Shown here piece after piece: positions 1-7,270 of a DNA stretch of 9,021 bases. Source of the DNA: Bacteroidota bacterium (GTDB taxonomy: Bacteria; Bacteroidota; Bacteroidia; Bacteroidales; Prolixibacteraceae); assembly GCA_023488865.1 (NCBI GenBank), contig JAMDDG010000416.1, forward strand, positions 1,658-10,678, written 5' to 3'. The notes under the pieces were generated by a model. That model made no database searches, was not told where the DNA came from, and saw nothing but the letters and a program-made list of their open reading frames with translations. Positions within the stretch are counted from its first letter, which is position 1. Each line of letters opens with the position of its first letter. A program made the position numbers and the translations under genes.

Positions 1-1581
1 GACAAAAGCCGCGAATGCCTCCTCAGGGTCTATGATCTTGCGTTTGCCTACCGTTGGACTGGTAATGAGAAATATCTTGCATCGGCGATCTCCAACATGA
101 AAACGGTGTGCGCCTTTGCCGACTGGAACCCTTCCCACTTTCTGGATGTGGCTGAAATGACCCACGCCGTTGCCATTGGTTACGACTGGCTCTACAACAA
201 AATGGACCAGCCCACGCGTGACCAGATCAAATCCGGCTTGCTAAAACTGGGGTTGGAAGAGGGCAAAAAAGCCTATTCCACGAATGCCTGGTGGGCAAAA
301 TCCGAATTTAACTGGAACCAGGTATGCAACAGCGGTTTGTTGATCGGCGCTCTCGCGGTAGCCGAGACAGATCCTTCGTACGGCATGTACATCCTGCCAA
401 AGGCAATTGAAAACCTGCCTTACGCCCTCAAATCCTATGGCCCCGACGGGGTGTGGAGCGAAGGTCCAGGTTACTGGGGCTATGCTACCGATTATACAGC
501 CTATGGCATTTCCGCTTTACAAACGGCTTTGGGCAACGACTTCGGACTGACGCAGCTACCAGGGATGAACCTAACGGGATACTTCCCTATTTACTCAGCC
601 GGCCCCACCGGATACATGTTGAACTATGCCGATGCCGGTGAAAAATCGAAGGTGGGCGCACCACATCCCGAAATGTGGTTGGCCGGCGTTTATAACAACA
701 ACCATTTCTCAGATTTTCTGCATGATCAATTAGCCGGGACGACAGCCAATGTGTACGATGTGATCTGGTTCCGGCCTTATGCCAACTCGGCCGCACAACG
801 TGACCTGGACAAATATTTCGGCGGGAGCGTTTCGCTCTATTTCTCCCGCAGCTCCTGGAGCGATCCCAACGCTTTGTGGATAGGTATCAAGGCTGGTTAT
901 AACAAGGTAAATCACGGACATCTCGACTTGGGTAATTTCGAATTGGATGCGCTCGGCGTCCGTTGGGCGCGCGATCTGGGTTCTGACGACTACAACCTGC
1001 CCGACTATTTCAGCGGGAGCACGCAAACCAGTCAGCGGTGGAAATACTATCGCCTCAACTCCTTTAGCCACAACGTACCGGTACTGGGCGGCGTCAATCA
1101 GAATGTGGATGCCACCTCGAAATTTACCAAACACGGGGAAGCAGTTGCGGAGCCTTTCTCTATCGTTGATTTTACGGAAGCCTACAAACAATTTGCCGGT
1201 TCGGCCCTGCGGGGCATGAAGGTGGTGGGCAACCGCAAAGCCGTCGTGATACAGGATGAATTTGCACTCACCAAATCGACAGACATCGCCTGGGGAATGA
1301 CCACCGACGCCACCATTCAAATCATCAACCCCAGGCAGGCAGAACTGTCGCTGGGCGGACAGAAAATGACCGCTAAAATACTTTCGCCGGCCAATGCTGC
1401 TTTCACTGTCGAGTCAGCGCAGCAGGCTGCGCCGCAAAAGCAAAACTTAGGGGTGAGCCGTTTGATGGCCAAAGTACCTGCCACTACCGGGAATGTCGTC
1501 GTTTTAATATTGCTGGCCCCGCAGTGGCCGGGTGGCGCATTTGATTATACCGGCGGGGTGACACCGCTTGCGAATTGGTAG
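1..1581 (+). CDS. Heparinase II/III-like polysaccharide lyase, 5' end cut by the window
   Basis: The reading frame is open from base 1. The ATG at 97 is an internal methionine, because the residues before it (for example VYDLAFAYRWTGNEKYL) continue the helical repeat of the (alpha/alpha) toroid of this lyase fold. The helical part includes NPSHFLDVAEMTHAVAIGYD near 127-186, FNWNQVCNSG at 307-336 and WSEGPGYWGY at 454-483; the last is a likely site of the catalytic Tyr. The C-terminal beta-sandwich (Hepar_II_III type) contains NHGHLDLGNFELDALG at 910-957, which carries the conserved His and metal-site-type residues. Family members cleave uronic-acid-containing polysaccharides by beta-elimination and are normally exported. 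The signal peptide and roughly the first hundred residues would lie outside the window. The PL number and substrate cannot be fixed from sequence alone. The following PL8 gene, same strand and 277 bp downstream, favours a glycosaminoglycan-like substrate. The C-terminus looks complete and has no sorting domain. Confidence 0.88.
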   Translation, partial: DKSRECLLRVYDLAFAYRWTGNEKYLASAISNMKTVCAFADWNPSHFLDVAEMTHAVAIGYDWLYNKMDQPTRDQIKSGLLKLGLEEGKKAYSTNAWWAKSEFNWNQVCNSGLLIGALAVAETDPSYGMYILPKAIENLPYALKSYGPDGVWSEGPGYWGYATDYTAYGISALQTALGNDFGLTQLPGMNLTGYFPIYSAGPTGYMLNYADAGEKSKVGAPHPEMWLAGVYNNNHFSDFLHDQLAGTTANVYDVIWFRPYANSAAQRDLDKYFGGSVSLYFSRSSWSDPNALWIGIKAGYNKVNHGHLDLGNFELDALGVRWARDLGSDDYNLPDYFSGSTQTSQRWKYYRLNSFSHNVPVLGGVNQNVDATSKFTKHGEAVAEPFSIVDFTEAYKQFAGSALRGMKVVGNRKAVVIQDEFALTKSTDIAWGMTTDATIQIINPRQAELSLGGQKMTAKILSPANAAFTVESAQQAAPQKQNLGVSRLMAKVPATTGNVVVLILLAPQWPGGAFDYTGGVTPLANW

Positions 1582-1644
1582 AATCTTTCGTTATGTTTGG
1601 CTGTTTTGACCCGTACCAGACAATGTCATTGAGTTTGATGTTGA

Positions 1645-1738
1645 TTTTGCGTCCTTCGTGATAACCTTTGGGCCCTTGGTGGTAAAATATAAAAACTTAA
1701 CCACAATGGACGCGAAGGTTATCACGAAGGACGCAAAA
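1645..1738. repeat. Long near-perfect inverted repeat between the two lyase genes
   Basis: The arms are 1645-1685 and 1697-1738 around an 11-base AT loop. The outer 24 bases of each arm (starting TTTTGCGTCCTTCGTGATAA) are perfectly complementary, and the inner part pairs with several mismatches and one bulge. Within the element, the motif of the form GACGC(A/G)AAGG also recurs as a direct repeat. The outer flanks are A-rich after the right arm and T-rich before the left arm, so neither strand shows the stem-then-T-run of an intrinsic terminator. It resembles the dispersed palindromic (REP/MITE-like) elements found between genes in Bacteroidota. A transcript-stabilising or attenuating hairpin between two co-directional genes is also possible. 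Confidence 0.85.
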
Positions 1739-1805
1739 AAATTACGCCAACTAAAAGGTATTGAAATATTAAAACTAAAATTTAAATAACATCTAAAACT
1801 CCCCG

Positions 1806-1842
1806 CCTTGCCGGATCGCCGACGACAGGCTTCCTGGTAAGG
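1806..1842 (+). promoter_or_regulatory. Possible leader hairpin over the ribosome binding site of the PL8 gene
   Basis: CCTTGCC (1806-1812) can pair with GGTAAGG (1836-1842), counting one G-U wobble. The right arm overlaps the only Shine-Dalgarno-like purine run, AAGGA at 1839-1843, 15 bases before the ATG at 1859. A smaller alternative stem, TTCCT/AGGAA, lies at 1831-1844. If transcribed, this could limit access to the start codon. The stem is short and Bacteroidota depend little on Shine-Dalgarno pairing, so this is tentative. Confidence 0.2.
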
Positions 1843-1858
1843 AAATAAAATCACGTGT

Positions 1859-3970
1859 ATGAACCGATCACTTCTTCTTGCCCTGCTTCTTCTCTTTGCT
1901 ACCGCGAAAGGCCTGTATGCCGGACCAACGGCCCCTTACCCTGCCGAGCTGCAGCAACTGCACAAAAATGTCTGGACCGAAATCCTCGGTGAAACGGGAA
2001 ATGCGGGCGCCGCCCAATCCCTGTGCGACCGGATGAATGAACAGGGCGCATGGACCAACATCGACTACACCAGCAAGCAACGGGGCAGCTGGCAACCGGC
2101 TGAACACCTGAGTAATTTGCTGGTCATGGCAAGGGCCTACCAGCAACCGGGATCCGCGCTTTTTCATGATCCCAAACTGCTGGCAAAGTTTCATCTGGCC
2201 CTGAATTATTGGCTTGCCAACGATTTTCAGTGCCCCAACTGGTGGTATCCGCAAATCGGGGTACCGATGTCGTTCGCCCCTACCCTGATCCTGATGGAAG
2301 AAGAGCTTTCGGCAGAACAAAGGACAAAGGGCATTCAAATTCTCGACAGGGCCAAAATCGGCATGACCGGCCAAAACAAAGTATGGCTGTCGGGCAATGT
2401 GATCCTGAAATCGTTGCTGACACGCGACGTTGCCACGATCCGGAAAGCGGCCCAATCCATTCAGGAAGAGATGACAGTAAGCCCGGGCGAAGGGATCCAG
2501 GCCGACGGCTCGTTTCACCAGCACGGTCCGCAGATACAGTTCGGAAACTACGGACTGGCCTACGTGGGCGACATGATCAAATGGATCAGGCTGCTGCGGA
2601 ATACCCCTTTCAGTTTCGACGAATCCAGGATGAGCATCCTGCGCAACTACCTGCTCGATGGCCAGCAGTGGATTACCTGGAAAGAACAGATGGACATCAG
2701 CGCCTGCGGACGCCAGCTGTTCATGAATGCCCAGCGCAGCAAAGCCCGCAGCCTGGCCGGTAATTTCAAACAGATGGAGAGCCTCGATCCGGACAACGCC
2801 GAACTGTACCACAAGGCCGGCCAATACAAAACATTAACCGGGAACAAACATTTCTGGCGCTCCGACTTTCAGGTGCAGCGCACCCCCGACTACTATTTCT
2901 CTGTAAAGATGAGTTCGAAACGGGTGATCGGGGCCGAATCGTGCAACTCCGAAAACCTGCGCGGTTACTACCTGGGCGACGGCGCCACCTACCTCTACCA
3001 ATCTGGCGTGGAATACGAAAATATTTTCCCCTTCTGGGATTGGAAGAAAATACCCGGCACCACCATCCAGCAGGACGACAAGGAACTGCCGGTGCTGACG
3101 GCCGGCGGCTACCGGATTCCGAGTGATTTTGTAGGCGGGGTCTCCGACGGTAAAACCGGGATTGCCACCATGGATTACACCCGCAACGGACTTTCGGCCC
3201 AAAAAGCCTGGTTCATCTTTAACGACCTGATCGTTTGTCTGGGCGCAGGCATCACCTCCGAATCGGAGTTTCCCGTTACTACCTCCGTTAACCAGTCGTT
3301 CCTGAAGGGAGCGGTCACCGTAAAAGCAAAAGCCGAGCAGACAGTTGCCGCAGAATCAGCAGAGACCCTGCATCCGAAATGGATTTTGCACGACCAGACC
3401 GGATACTATTTCCCGGTAGGGGGAAACCTGCGGCTCGAAACAAAAACGGTAACAGGCTCGTGGAACCACGTGGCTTCGATGTACAAGGACGAGCCCATCC
3501 GGGCGCAGATTTTTAAATTGTGGTTCGAACACGGCGTACATCCCAACGGACAAACGTATGCCTATTGTTTGGTCCCGCAGGCGACCAGGGCCGGAATGGA
3601 GAAACTGGAAGCGAATCCTTCGTTCCGGATCGTACAAAACGAAAGCAAGCTGCAGGCTGTTGTTTCATCCGACCAGAAATGGGGCGGGATGGTATTTTAT
3701 CAGGCAGGGAAATCGGCGCTGATGGGCGGGATCGAAGCGGCGCAGCCCTGTGCCGTGATCGTGAAAAAAGAGAAAGGAGGGTTGTCGGTTTCGGTTTCCG
3801 ATCCGACACAGAAACTTACGCAGCTTCAGTTAACGCTGAAAGGGGGATATCAAACAGAAAATCCGGCTGTGACCGTAACATCCTCGCAGGGCAGTTCGAT
3901 CCTGACGATCCGTTTACCCAAAGGCGAGGAGGCGGGGAAAACGGTTACGGTAAACCTGGCTCAACGCTGA
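1859..3970 (+). CDS. Polysaccharide lyase family 8 enzyme (chondroitinase AC/hyaluronate lyase-like), secreted
   Basis: The 703-aa product fits the normal PL8 length. Residues 1-21 form a signal peptide (basic start, Leu-rich core, LYA then GP at the likely cleavage site) without a lipobox Cys, so a soluble periplasmic enzyme is expected. An alpha-helical toroid (about 25-350) carries WLSGNVIL with Asn173 just upstream. SFHQHGPQIQFGNYGLAY provides His222 and Tyr231, nine residues apart as in the His225/Tyr234 pair of Pedobacter chondroitinase AC. ACGRQLF provides Arg285, and CNSENLRGYYLGDG provides Glu365. The beta-sandwich follows (about 365-600, with AWFIFNDLIVCLGAGI), then a small C-terminal beta domain. 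These enzymes cleave chondroitin or hyaluronan-type chains by beta-elimination; which one cannot be told. The start is chosen because the signal peptide begins there. It lies 277 bp after another lyase gene on the same strand, consistent with one glycan-utilisation locus, but no SusC/SusD, sulfatase or regulator is in view. Confidence 0.93.
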   Translation: MNRSLLLALLLLFATAKGLYAGPTAPYPAELQQLHKNVWTEILGETGNAGAAQSLCDRMNEQGAWTNIDYTSKQRGSWQPAEHLSNLLVMARAYQQPGSALFHDPKLLAKFHLALNYWLANDFQCPNWWYPQIGVPMSFAPTLILMEEELSAEQRTKGIQILDRAKIGMTGQNKVWLSGNVILKSLLTRDVATIRKAAQSIQEEMTVSPGEGIQADGSFHQHGPQIQFGNYGLAYVGDMIKWIRLLRNTPFSFDESRMSILRNYLLDGQQWITWKEQMDISACGRQLFMNAQRSKARSLAGNFKQMESLDPDNAELYHKAGQYKTLTGNKHFWRSDFQVQRTPDYYFSVKMSSKRVIGAESCNSENLRGYYLGDGATYLYQSGVEYENIFPFWDWKKIPGTTIQQDDKELPVLTAGGYRIPSDFVGGVSDGKTGIATMDYTRNGLSAQKAWFIFNDLIVCLGAGITSESEFPVTTSVNQSFLKGAVTVKAKAEQTVAAESAETLHPKWILHDQTGYYFPVGGNLRLETKTVTGSWNHVASMYKDEPIRAQIFKLWFEHGVHPNGQTYAYCLVPQATRAGMEKLEANPSFRIVQNESKLQAVVSSDQKWGGMVFYQAGKSALMGGIEAAQPCAVIVKKEKGGLSVSVSDPTQKLTQLQLTLKGGYQTENPAVTVTSSQGSSILTIRLPKGEEAGKTVTVNLAQR

Positions 3971-3982
3971 CAGGCAATAAAC

Positions 3983-4032
3983 GAGGGGACGAGTGGACGA
4001 CGGGGATGAGGGGACGAGTGGACGACGGGGAC
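3983..4032. repeat. Purine-rich tandem repeat, two 25-bp units
   Basis: Two copies of a 25-bp unit (GAGGGGACGAGTGGACGACG followed by GGGAT or GGGAC) run back to back, differing only at the last base. Each unit is itself built of 8-9 base GA(G/C)NGGAC steps. The array begins 12 bases after the PL8 stop codon. It sits directly before the first copy of the ~98-bp palindromic element, and a diverged version precedes the second copy. Confidence 0.85.
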
Positions 4033-4035
4033 GAG

Positions 4036-4133
4036 TACGGCTCCGGTGTTTTTACCCTGAAAGGGTTAAATATCAATAACCCGGGGTTAAGCGACAAAGG
4101 AGCGTTACCCCGGGTAAAACGATCCCCGCCAGC
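4036..4133. repeat. Palindrome-bearing intergenic repeat, copy A
   Basis: This ~98-bp core (from TACGGCTCCGGTG to GATCCCCGCCAGC) recurs almost unchanged at 4237-4333. It contains a short hairpin, ACCCT-GAA-AGGGT at 4054-4066, and a longer stem, CCCGGGGT/ACCCCGGG, at 4079-4115. No reading frame in it is credible. Two palindromes per unit, and repetition in a gap, are the pattern of REP/BIME-like elements. Confidence 0.85.
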
Positions 4134-4175
4134 AGCGTATTCAATAAACGGATAAGATCGGAACCGGTGCGTAAA

Positions 4176-4236
4176 CGAGGGGGCGAAGGGGCGAGGGGAC
4201 GACGGGACGAGTGGACGACGGGGACGAGGGGACGGG
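4176..4236. repeat. Purine-rich degenerate tandem repeat preceding copy B
   Basis: This is a run of 8-9 base steps of the form GA(G/C)GGGGAC, GAGTGGAC and GACGGGGAC, like the array at 3983-4032 but with irregular order and some G-only steps. It directly precedes the second palindromic core, so the purine array and the core appear to be duplicated together. Confidence 0.75.
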
Positions 4237-4333
4237 TACGGCTCCGGTGTTTTACCCTGAAAGGGTTAAATATCAATAGCCCGGGGTTAAGCGACGAAGG
4301 AGCGTTACCCCGGGTAAAACGATCCCCGCCAGC
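4237..4333. repeat. Palindrome-bearing intergenic repeat, copy B
   Basis: This is the second copy of the 4036-4133 core. Over most of its length it is offset by exactly 200 bases and differs by only a few bases: one fewer T in the T-run near 4250, AATAGC for AATAAC, and GACGAAGG for GACAAAGG. The ACCCT/AGGGT hairpin and the CCCGGGGT/ACCCCGGG stem are both preserved. The sequence diverges right after GATCCCCGCCAGC, which defines the element's right edge. Confidence 0.85.
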
Positions 4334-4448
4334 CGCCGTCCGCGGTAGAAGGCTGAAAAAAGAGGTCCTGTTGTTTCGGACGGAACAAACAAATATTGGC
4401 AGAAGCGCCTCCCCCGCTACAAATCCATTTTGGTTTATCTGGGTATGT

Positions 4449-4517
4449 AACCTGACAGGTGTTCACGCCCAATGATATACATCTGCGCCTTTTTCGTGGT
4501 GAACACCCTGTCAGGTT
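4449..4517. repeat. Hairpin element with CCTGACAGG arms
   Basis: The left arm AACCTGACAGGTGTTCAC (4449-4466) is the reverse complement of 4499-4517, apart from one extra G in the right arm. The loop is 32 bases. The outer flanks also share GGGTAT and TATCTG words. It is unrelated to the CCCGGGGT palindromes upstream. It looks like another dispersed palindrome or the folded remnant of a small mobile element. A terminator role is unlikely because the base after the right arm is followed only by TTTGTGGG. Confidence 0.8.
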
Positions 4518-4909
4518 TGTGGGTTGGGTATATCTGCGAATAAAAATATCCTCTTTTTGTTGCATACAATTGGATAATCTGTTAATTTAGGGCGTAATCA
4601 ACCTGGACAACTAAACTTTGAACGCTTTTTCCACAAATTATCTTAGCGTAGCACAGACCGGAGTTCCGGGCTATAGAAGGATTTCGGGCTGTGCCCGGGG
4701 CATCTGTTTTCATTAAGCAAAGCAATAGTTGTAAGGGTGATTTTTAACAGTCAACTGACCTAAAGAGATTGGTAGGCGGAAGGTTTTGGGGGTTATCATA
4801 ACCTTTGGGAAGGGGAAAAACAAGTTGGCGGCAAGTGTAACCCGCCAGAGAGACAGTGCTACTTTAATATGAAAAATTAGAAATTTGACTATACACTAAA
4901 ATAAATAAC
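4518..4909. other. Gene-free spacer at the GC-rich/AT-rich transition
   Basis: No credible open reading frame is seen. An imperfect inverted repeat (GCACAGACCGGAG at 4651-4663 against TTTCGGGCTGTGC at 4682-4694, 10 of 13 positions) and a small GGCGG/CCGCC stem near 4826-4846 are present. The last ~50 bases are AT-rich and precede the ParB-like gene. No promoter fits the TTG-TAnnTTTG pattern well here. No tRNA or attachment site is recognised. Confidence 0.5.
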
Positions 4910-6361
4910 ATGCCAACTACTTCACAAATTGAGGTTAGTAAATTGATACTCGACCTTAAAAATTTTCGAACTGTTCCTCAAAAAAAGGAATCCAATGCAA
5001 TTAAAGCTATGATTTCAATAAAGCCAGACAGATTTTTTGCTGTAATGGACAGTATTATAGAGGATGGTTATTTATTGACAGAAAATATTATTGTTCTTAA
5101 CGACGGAACAGACAATATTGTGAAGGAAGGAAATAGAAGAATTGCAGCATTGAAACTTATTCATGGGTATTTCAAATTAGACGATTTTGGATTGCCGTCT
5201 TCGATTATTTCAAGCATAAATAAAATTGACACAGCGTGGAAAGCTGAAAACTTAATGGTTCCTTGTACCGTTTTCTCAATTAATGAGGTAGATAAAGTGG
5301 ACAGAGTAGTAGCACTAGCTCATGGTAAGGGTGAAAAGGCAAGCCGTGACCCTTGGAATTCAGTAGCAAGAGCAAGGCATAATAGAGATGTTAAAGGTGC
5401 AAATGAGTATGCCCTTGACCTACTAGAAAAATATCTTAAGAAGGGTATGAATTTAAACAATCAACAAAAAGACAGATGGGGCGGAGAATACCCATTAACC
5501 GTGTTAGAGGAGGCCTTACGAAAATCATTTGCCAGAATGGGGTTTGCAAATGTTGGAGAATTGGTTGCAAAATATCCTCATAATAAGTTTTTACAAGCAC
5601 TAGAGAATATTCTACTCGATATTGGATTAGAGCAAGTTAAGTTTGAAACTATACGAAATGCACAACTAGATTTCCCATCGAACTATGGTATTCCTCCAAT
5701 TGTTATTCCTCCTCAAACACCGAATAATCCACCTTCTCCTAATGTAAGTACAAATGCAAACACTGCTAATACAACATCTGGTCAAGCAAATCCAAATAAT
5801 TCAAATACACCTCCAACACAATCAGCTAACAACACCGTTAACAATAATGCCGCAGCAGCATCGTCTGTTACAGCACCAGTTCCTCCCTCTGCACCTAAGG
5901 CAGTTGCAATAAATGATCCTAGACACGTAGTAAATTTGTTAAATAAATTTGCACCAAGAGGTGCAAATAGACAAAAAGTTGTAACATTAAGAGACGAACT
6001 AAGAAAACTAAAAATAAAAGACAACCCGATTGCTTTTTGCTTTTTATTAAGAAGCATGTTTGAAATTTCGGCTAAAGCTTATTCTACCGACCACAGCTTA
6101 AGTATTACAAAATCAGGTGGAGGAAACAAATCATTGGCGGAAGTACTTAAAGGAATTGCTGCGCATTTAACAAATAACAATTCGAACTTAGCAATGGTGC
6201 AAATTCTACATGGTGCTTCGACAGAAATTACAAAACCAGAAGGGATCTTATCGGTTACATCAATGAACCAACTTGTGCATAGTCCATCATTTTCAGTTGC
6301 ACCTTCAGATATTTGTATTTTATTTAGCAATATTTATCCTCTATTAGAAGCAATGAATTAA
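4910..6361 (+). CDS. ParB/Srx-like N-terminal domain protein with disordered linker and helical C-terminal domain
   Basis: The product has 483 aa. Residues 5-21 (IEVSKLILDLKNFRT) and 46-86, including the signature EGNRRIAALKLI (73-84), match the N-terminal fold of ParB-like proteins, whose members bind nucleotide or act as nucleases. Residues 137-163 (HGKGEKASRDPWNSVARARH) and a helical stretch to about 250 follow. Residues 263-330 are a Pro/Asn/Thr/Ala-rich low-complexity linker. The C-terminal ~150 residues look helical and end with TSMNQLVHSPSFSVAPSD and NIYPLLEAM. This resembles HEPN-type tails, but the Arg of the usual Rx4-6H motif is not at its expected place, so that reading is weak. 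The stop overlaps the methyltransferase start by one base (TAATG), so the two are coupled. It lacks the helix-turn-helix order and parA/parS neighbours of a partition ParB. Codon use is far more AT-rich than in the lyases, which suggests transfer. A defence or modification role is inferred. Confidence 0.82.
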   Translation: MPTTSQIEVSKLILDLKNFRTVPQKKESNAIKAMISIKPDRFFAVMDSIIEDGYLLTENIIVLNDGTDNIVKEGNRRIAALKLIHGYFKLDDFGLPSSIISSINKIDTAWKAENLMVPCTVFSINEVDKVDRVVALAHGKGEKASRDPWNSVARARHNRDVKGANEYALDLLEKYLKKGMNLNNQQKDRWGGEYPLTVLEEALRKSFARMGFANVGELVAKYPHNKFLQALENILLDIGLEQVKFETIRNAQLDFPSNYGIPPIVIPPQTPNNPPSPNVSTNANTANTTSGQANPNNSNTPPTQSANNTVNNNAAAASSVTAPVPPSAPKAVAINDPRHVVNLLNKFAPRGANRQKVVTLRDELRKLKIKDNPIAFCFLLRSMFEISAKAYSTDHSLSITKSGGGNKSLAEVLKGIAAHLTNNNSNLAMVQILHGASTEITKPEGILSVTSMNQLVHSPSFSVAPSDICILFSNIYPLLEAMN

Positions 6362-7248
6362 TGGGAAATTTTAGATCACCTTTACGATACCCAGGCGGTA
6401 AACAACGACTTTCTCCATTTATTGAGGAGTTAATAATAGAAAATGGAATTATTGGAGGCCACTACGTCGAGCCATATGCCGGTGGAGCTGGCGTTGGCAT
6501 TGAACTTTTGTTAACAAAGAAAGTTTCAAACATACACCTAAATGATTCTGATTTCGGAATTTATTCATTTTGGCATTCTGTCATCCATAAACCGGAAGAA
6601 TTATGCAAAATGATATCATCTGCTTCAATGACAATTGAGGAATGGCAAAATAGAAAAGCGATTGTAAAAAAAAGCGATAAGAGGAAAAAACTAGAAATTG
6701 GTTTTAGTGTTTTCTTTTTAAATAGGTGTAACCGTTCTGGAGTATTATCTGCTGGTGTTATTGGCGGTCTTGACCAAACAGGAAATTACAAAATGGATGC
6801 AAGATTCTCACGTAATGACCTAATCACAAGAATTGAAGCCATTACAAGATTTAAAGATAACATTTTTATCACAAACTTTGATGCAGAGTATTACATTCAA
6901 AATTATATTCCGAATCTACCTCAAGACACTTTGATTTATTTAGACCCCCCATATTATGAAAAGGGCAGTGAATTATATTTGAATGCATATAAAAAAACCG
7001 ACCACGCAAGAATATCAGAAGTTATTCAGAATGAGATAAACCATAAATGGGTTCTTTCTTATGATGGTGTACCAGACATTGTTAGCCTTTATAAAAATAG
7101 ACGTCATTTTTTTTATGATTTACAATACACAGCAGCAAGAGTTTATAAGGGCAAAGAAATTTTCATTTTCTCTGACAAGTTGAATCTTCCAACTCAATGT
7201 AGCTTGAAACACATTGATATTGGACTAAATAATCTAATAACTATCTAA
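6361..7248 (+). CDS. D12-class adenine-specific DNA methyltransferase (Dam-like)
   Basis: The 295-aa product has the motif order of alpha-group N6-adenine methyltransferases: motif X RYPGGK (9-14), the AdoMet-binding loop VEPYAGGAGVG (36-46), acidic LNDSD (60-64), NRCNRSGVLSAG (121-132), and the catalytic motif YLDPPYY (193-199). Nothing essential is missing, and the length is normal for the family. It should transfer a methyl group from S-adenosylmethionine to adenine in DNA. The target site, GATC or another, cannot be read from the sequence. The start is fixed by the TAATG overlap with the ParB-like gene and by motif X beginning near residue 9. No recognisable restriction endonuclease adjoins it, so it is either a solitary methyltransferase or the self-marking half of a system with its upstream partner. 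ParB-like domains fused to DNA methyltransferases are known, which supports a functional link. Confidence 0.93.
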   Translation: MGNFRSPLRYPGGKQRLSPFIEELIIENGIIGGHYVEPYAGGAGVGIELLLTKKVSNIHLNDSDFGIYSFWHSVIHKPEELCKMISSASMTIEEWQNRKAIVKKSDKRKKLEIGFSVFFLNRCNRSGVLSAGVIGGLDQTGNYKMDARFSRNDLITRIEAITRFKDNIFITNFDAEYYIQNYIPNLPQDTLIYLDPPYYEKGSELYLNAYKKTDHARISEVIQNEINHKWVLSYDGVPDIVSLYKNRRHFFYDLQYTAARVYKGKEIFIFSDKLNLPTQCSLKHIDIGLNNLITI

Positions 7249-7270
7249 ATATCAGACAATATTTACAGAT

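Noticed and set aside
730..1320. 196-codon minus-strand frame inside the first lyase
   Set aside because: It lies wholly opposite a well-supported coding frame with clear lyase motifs; a by-product of GC-rich codon use.
1868..2824. 318-codon minus-strand frame opposite the PL8 gene
   Set aside because: It mirrors codons of the PL8 toroid domain and shows no domain of its own.
3520..4155. 211-codon + strand frame running from the PL8 gene into the repeats
   Set aside because: It overlaps the PL8 gene in another frame and its second half is translated tandem repeat (WTTGTRGRV-like phrases).
3983..4333. CRISPR array
   Set aside because: Only two long units with no regular short spacers, and the units contain their own tandem arrays and palindromes.
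4336..4383. CCGTCCG/CGGACGG inverted repeat
   Set aside because: Seven-base arms 34 bases apart are expected by chance in GC-rich DNA.
4167..4565. Frames of 102 and 86 codons on both strands through the repeat region
   Set aside because: They are built largely from the purine array, palindromic cores and the CCTGACAGG hairpin, with no protein-like conservation pattern.
4910..6361. Chromosome or plasmid partition ParB with parS sites
   Set aside because: No parA neighbour, no parS-like palindrome nearby, and the domain order after the ParB-like part does not match a partition ParB.
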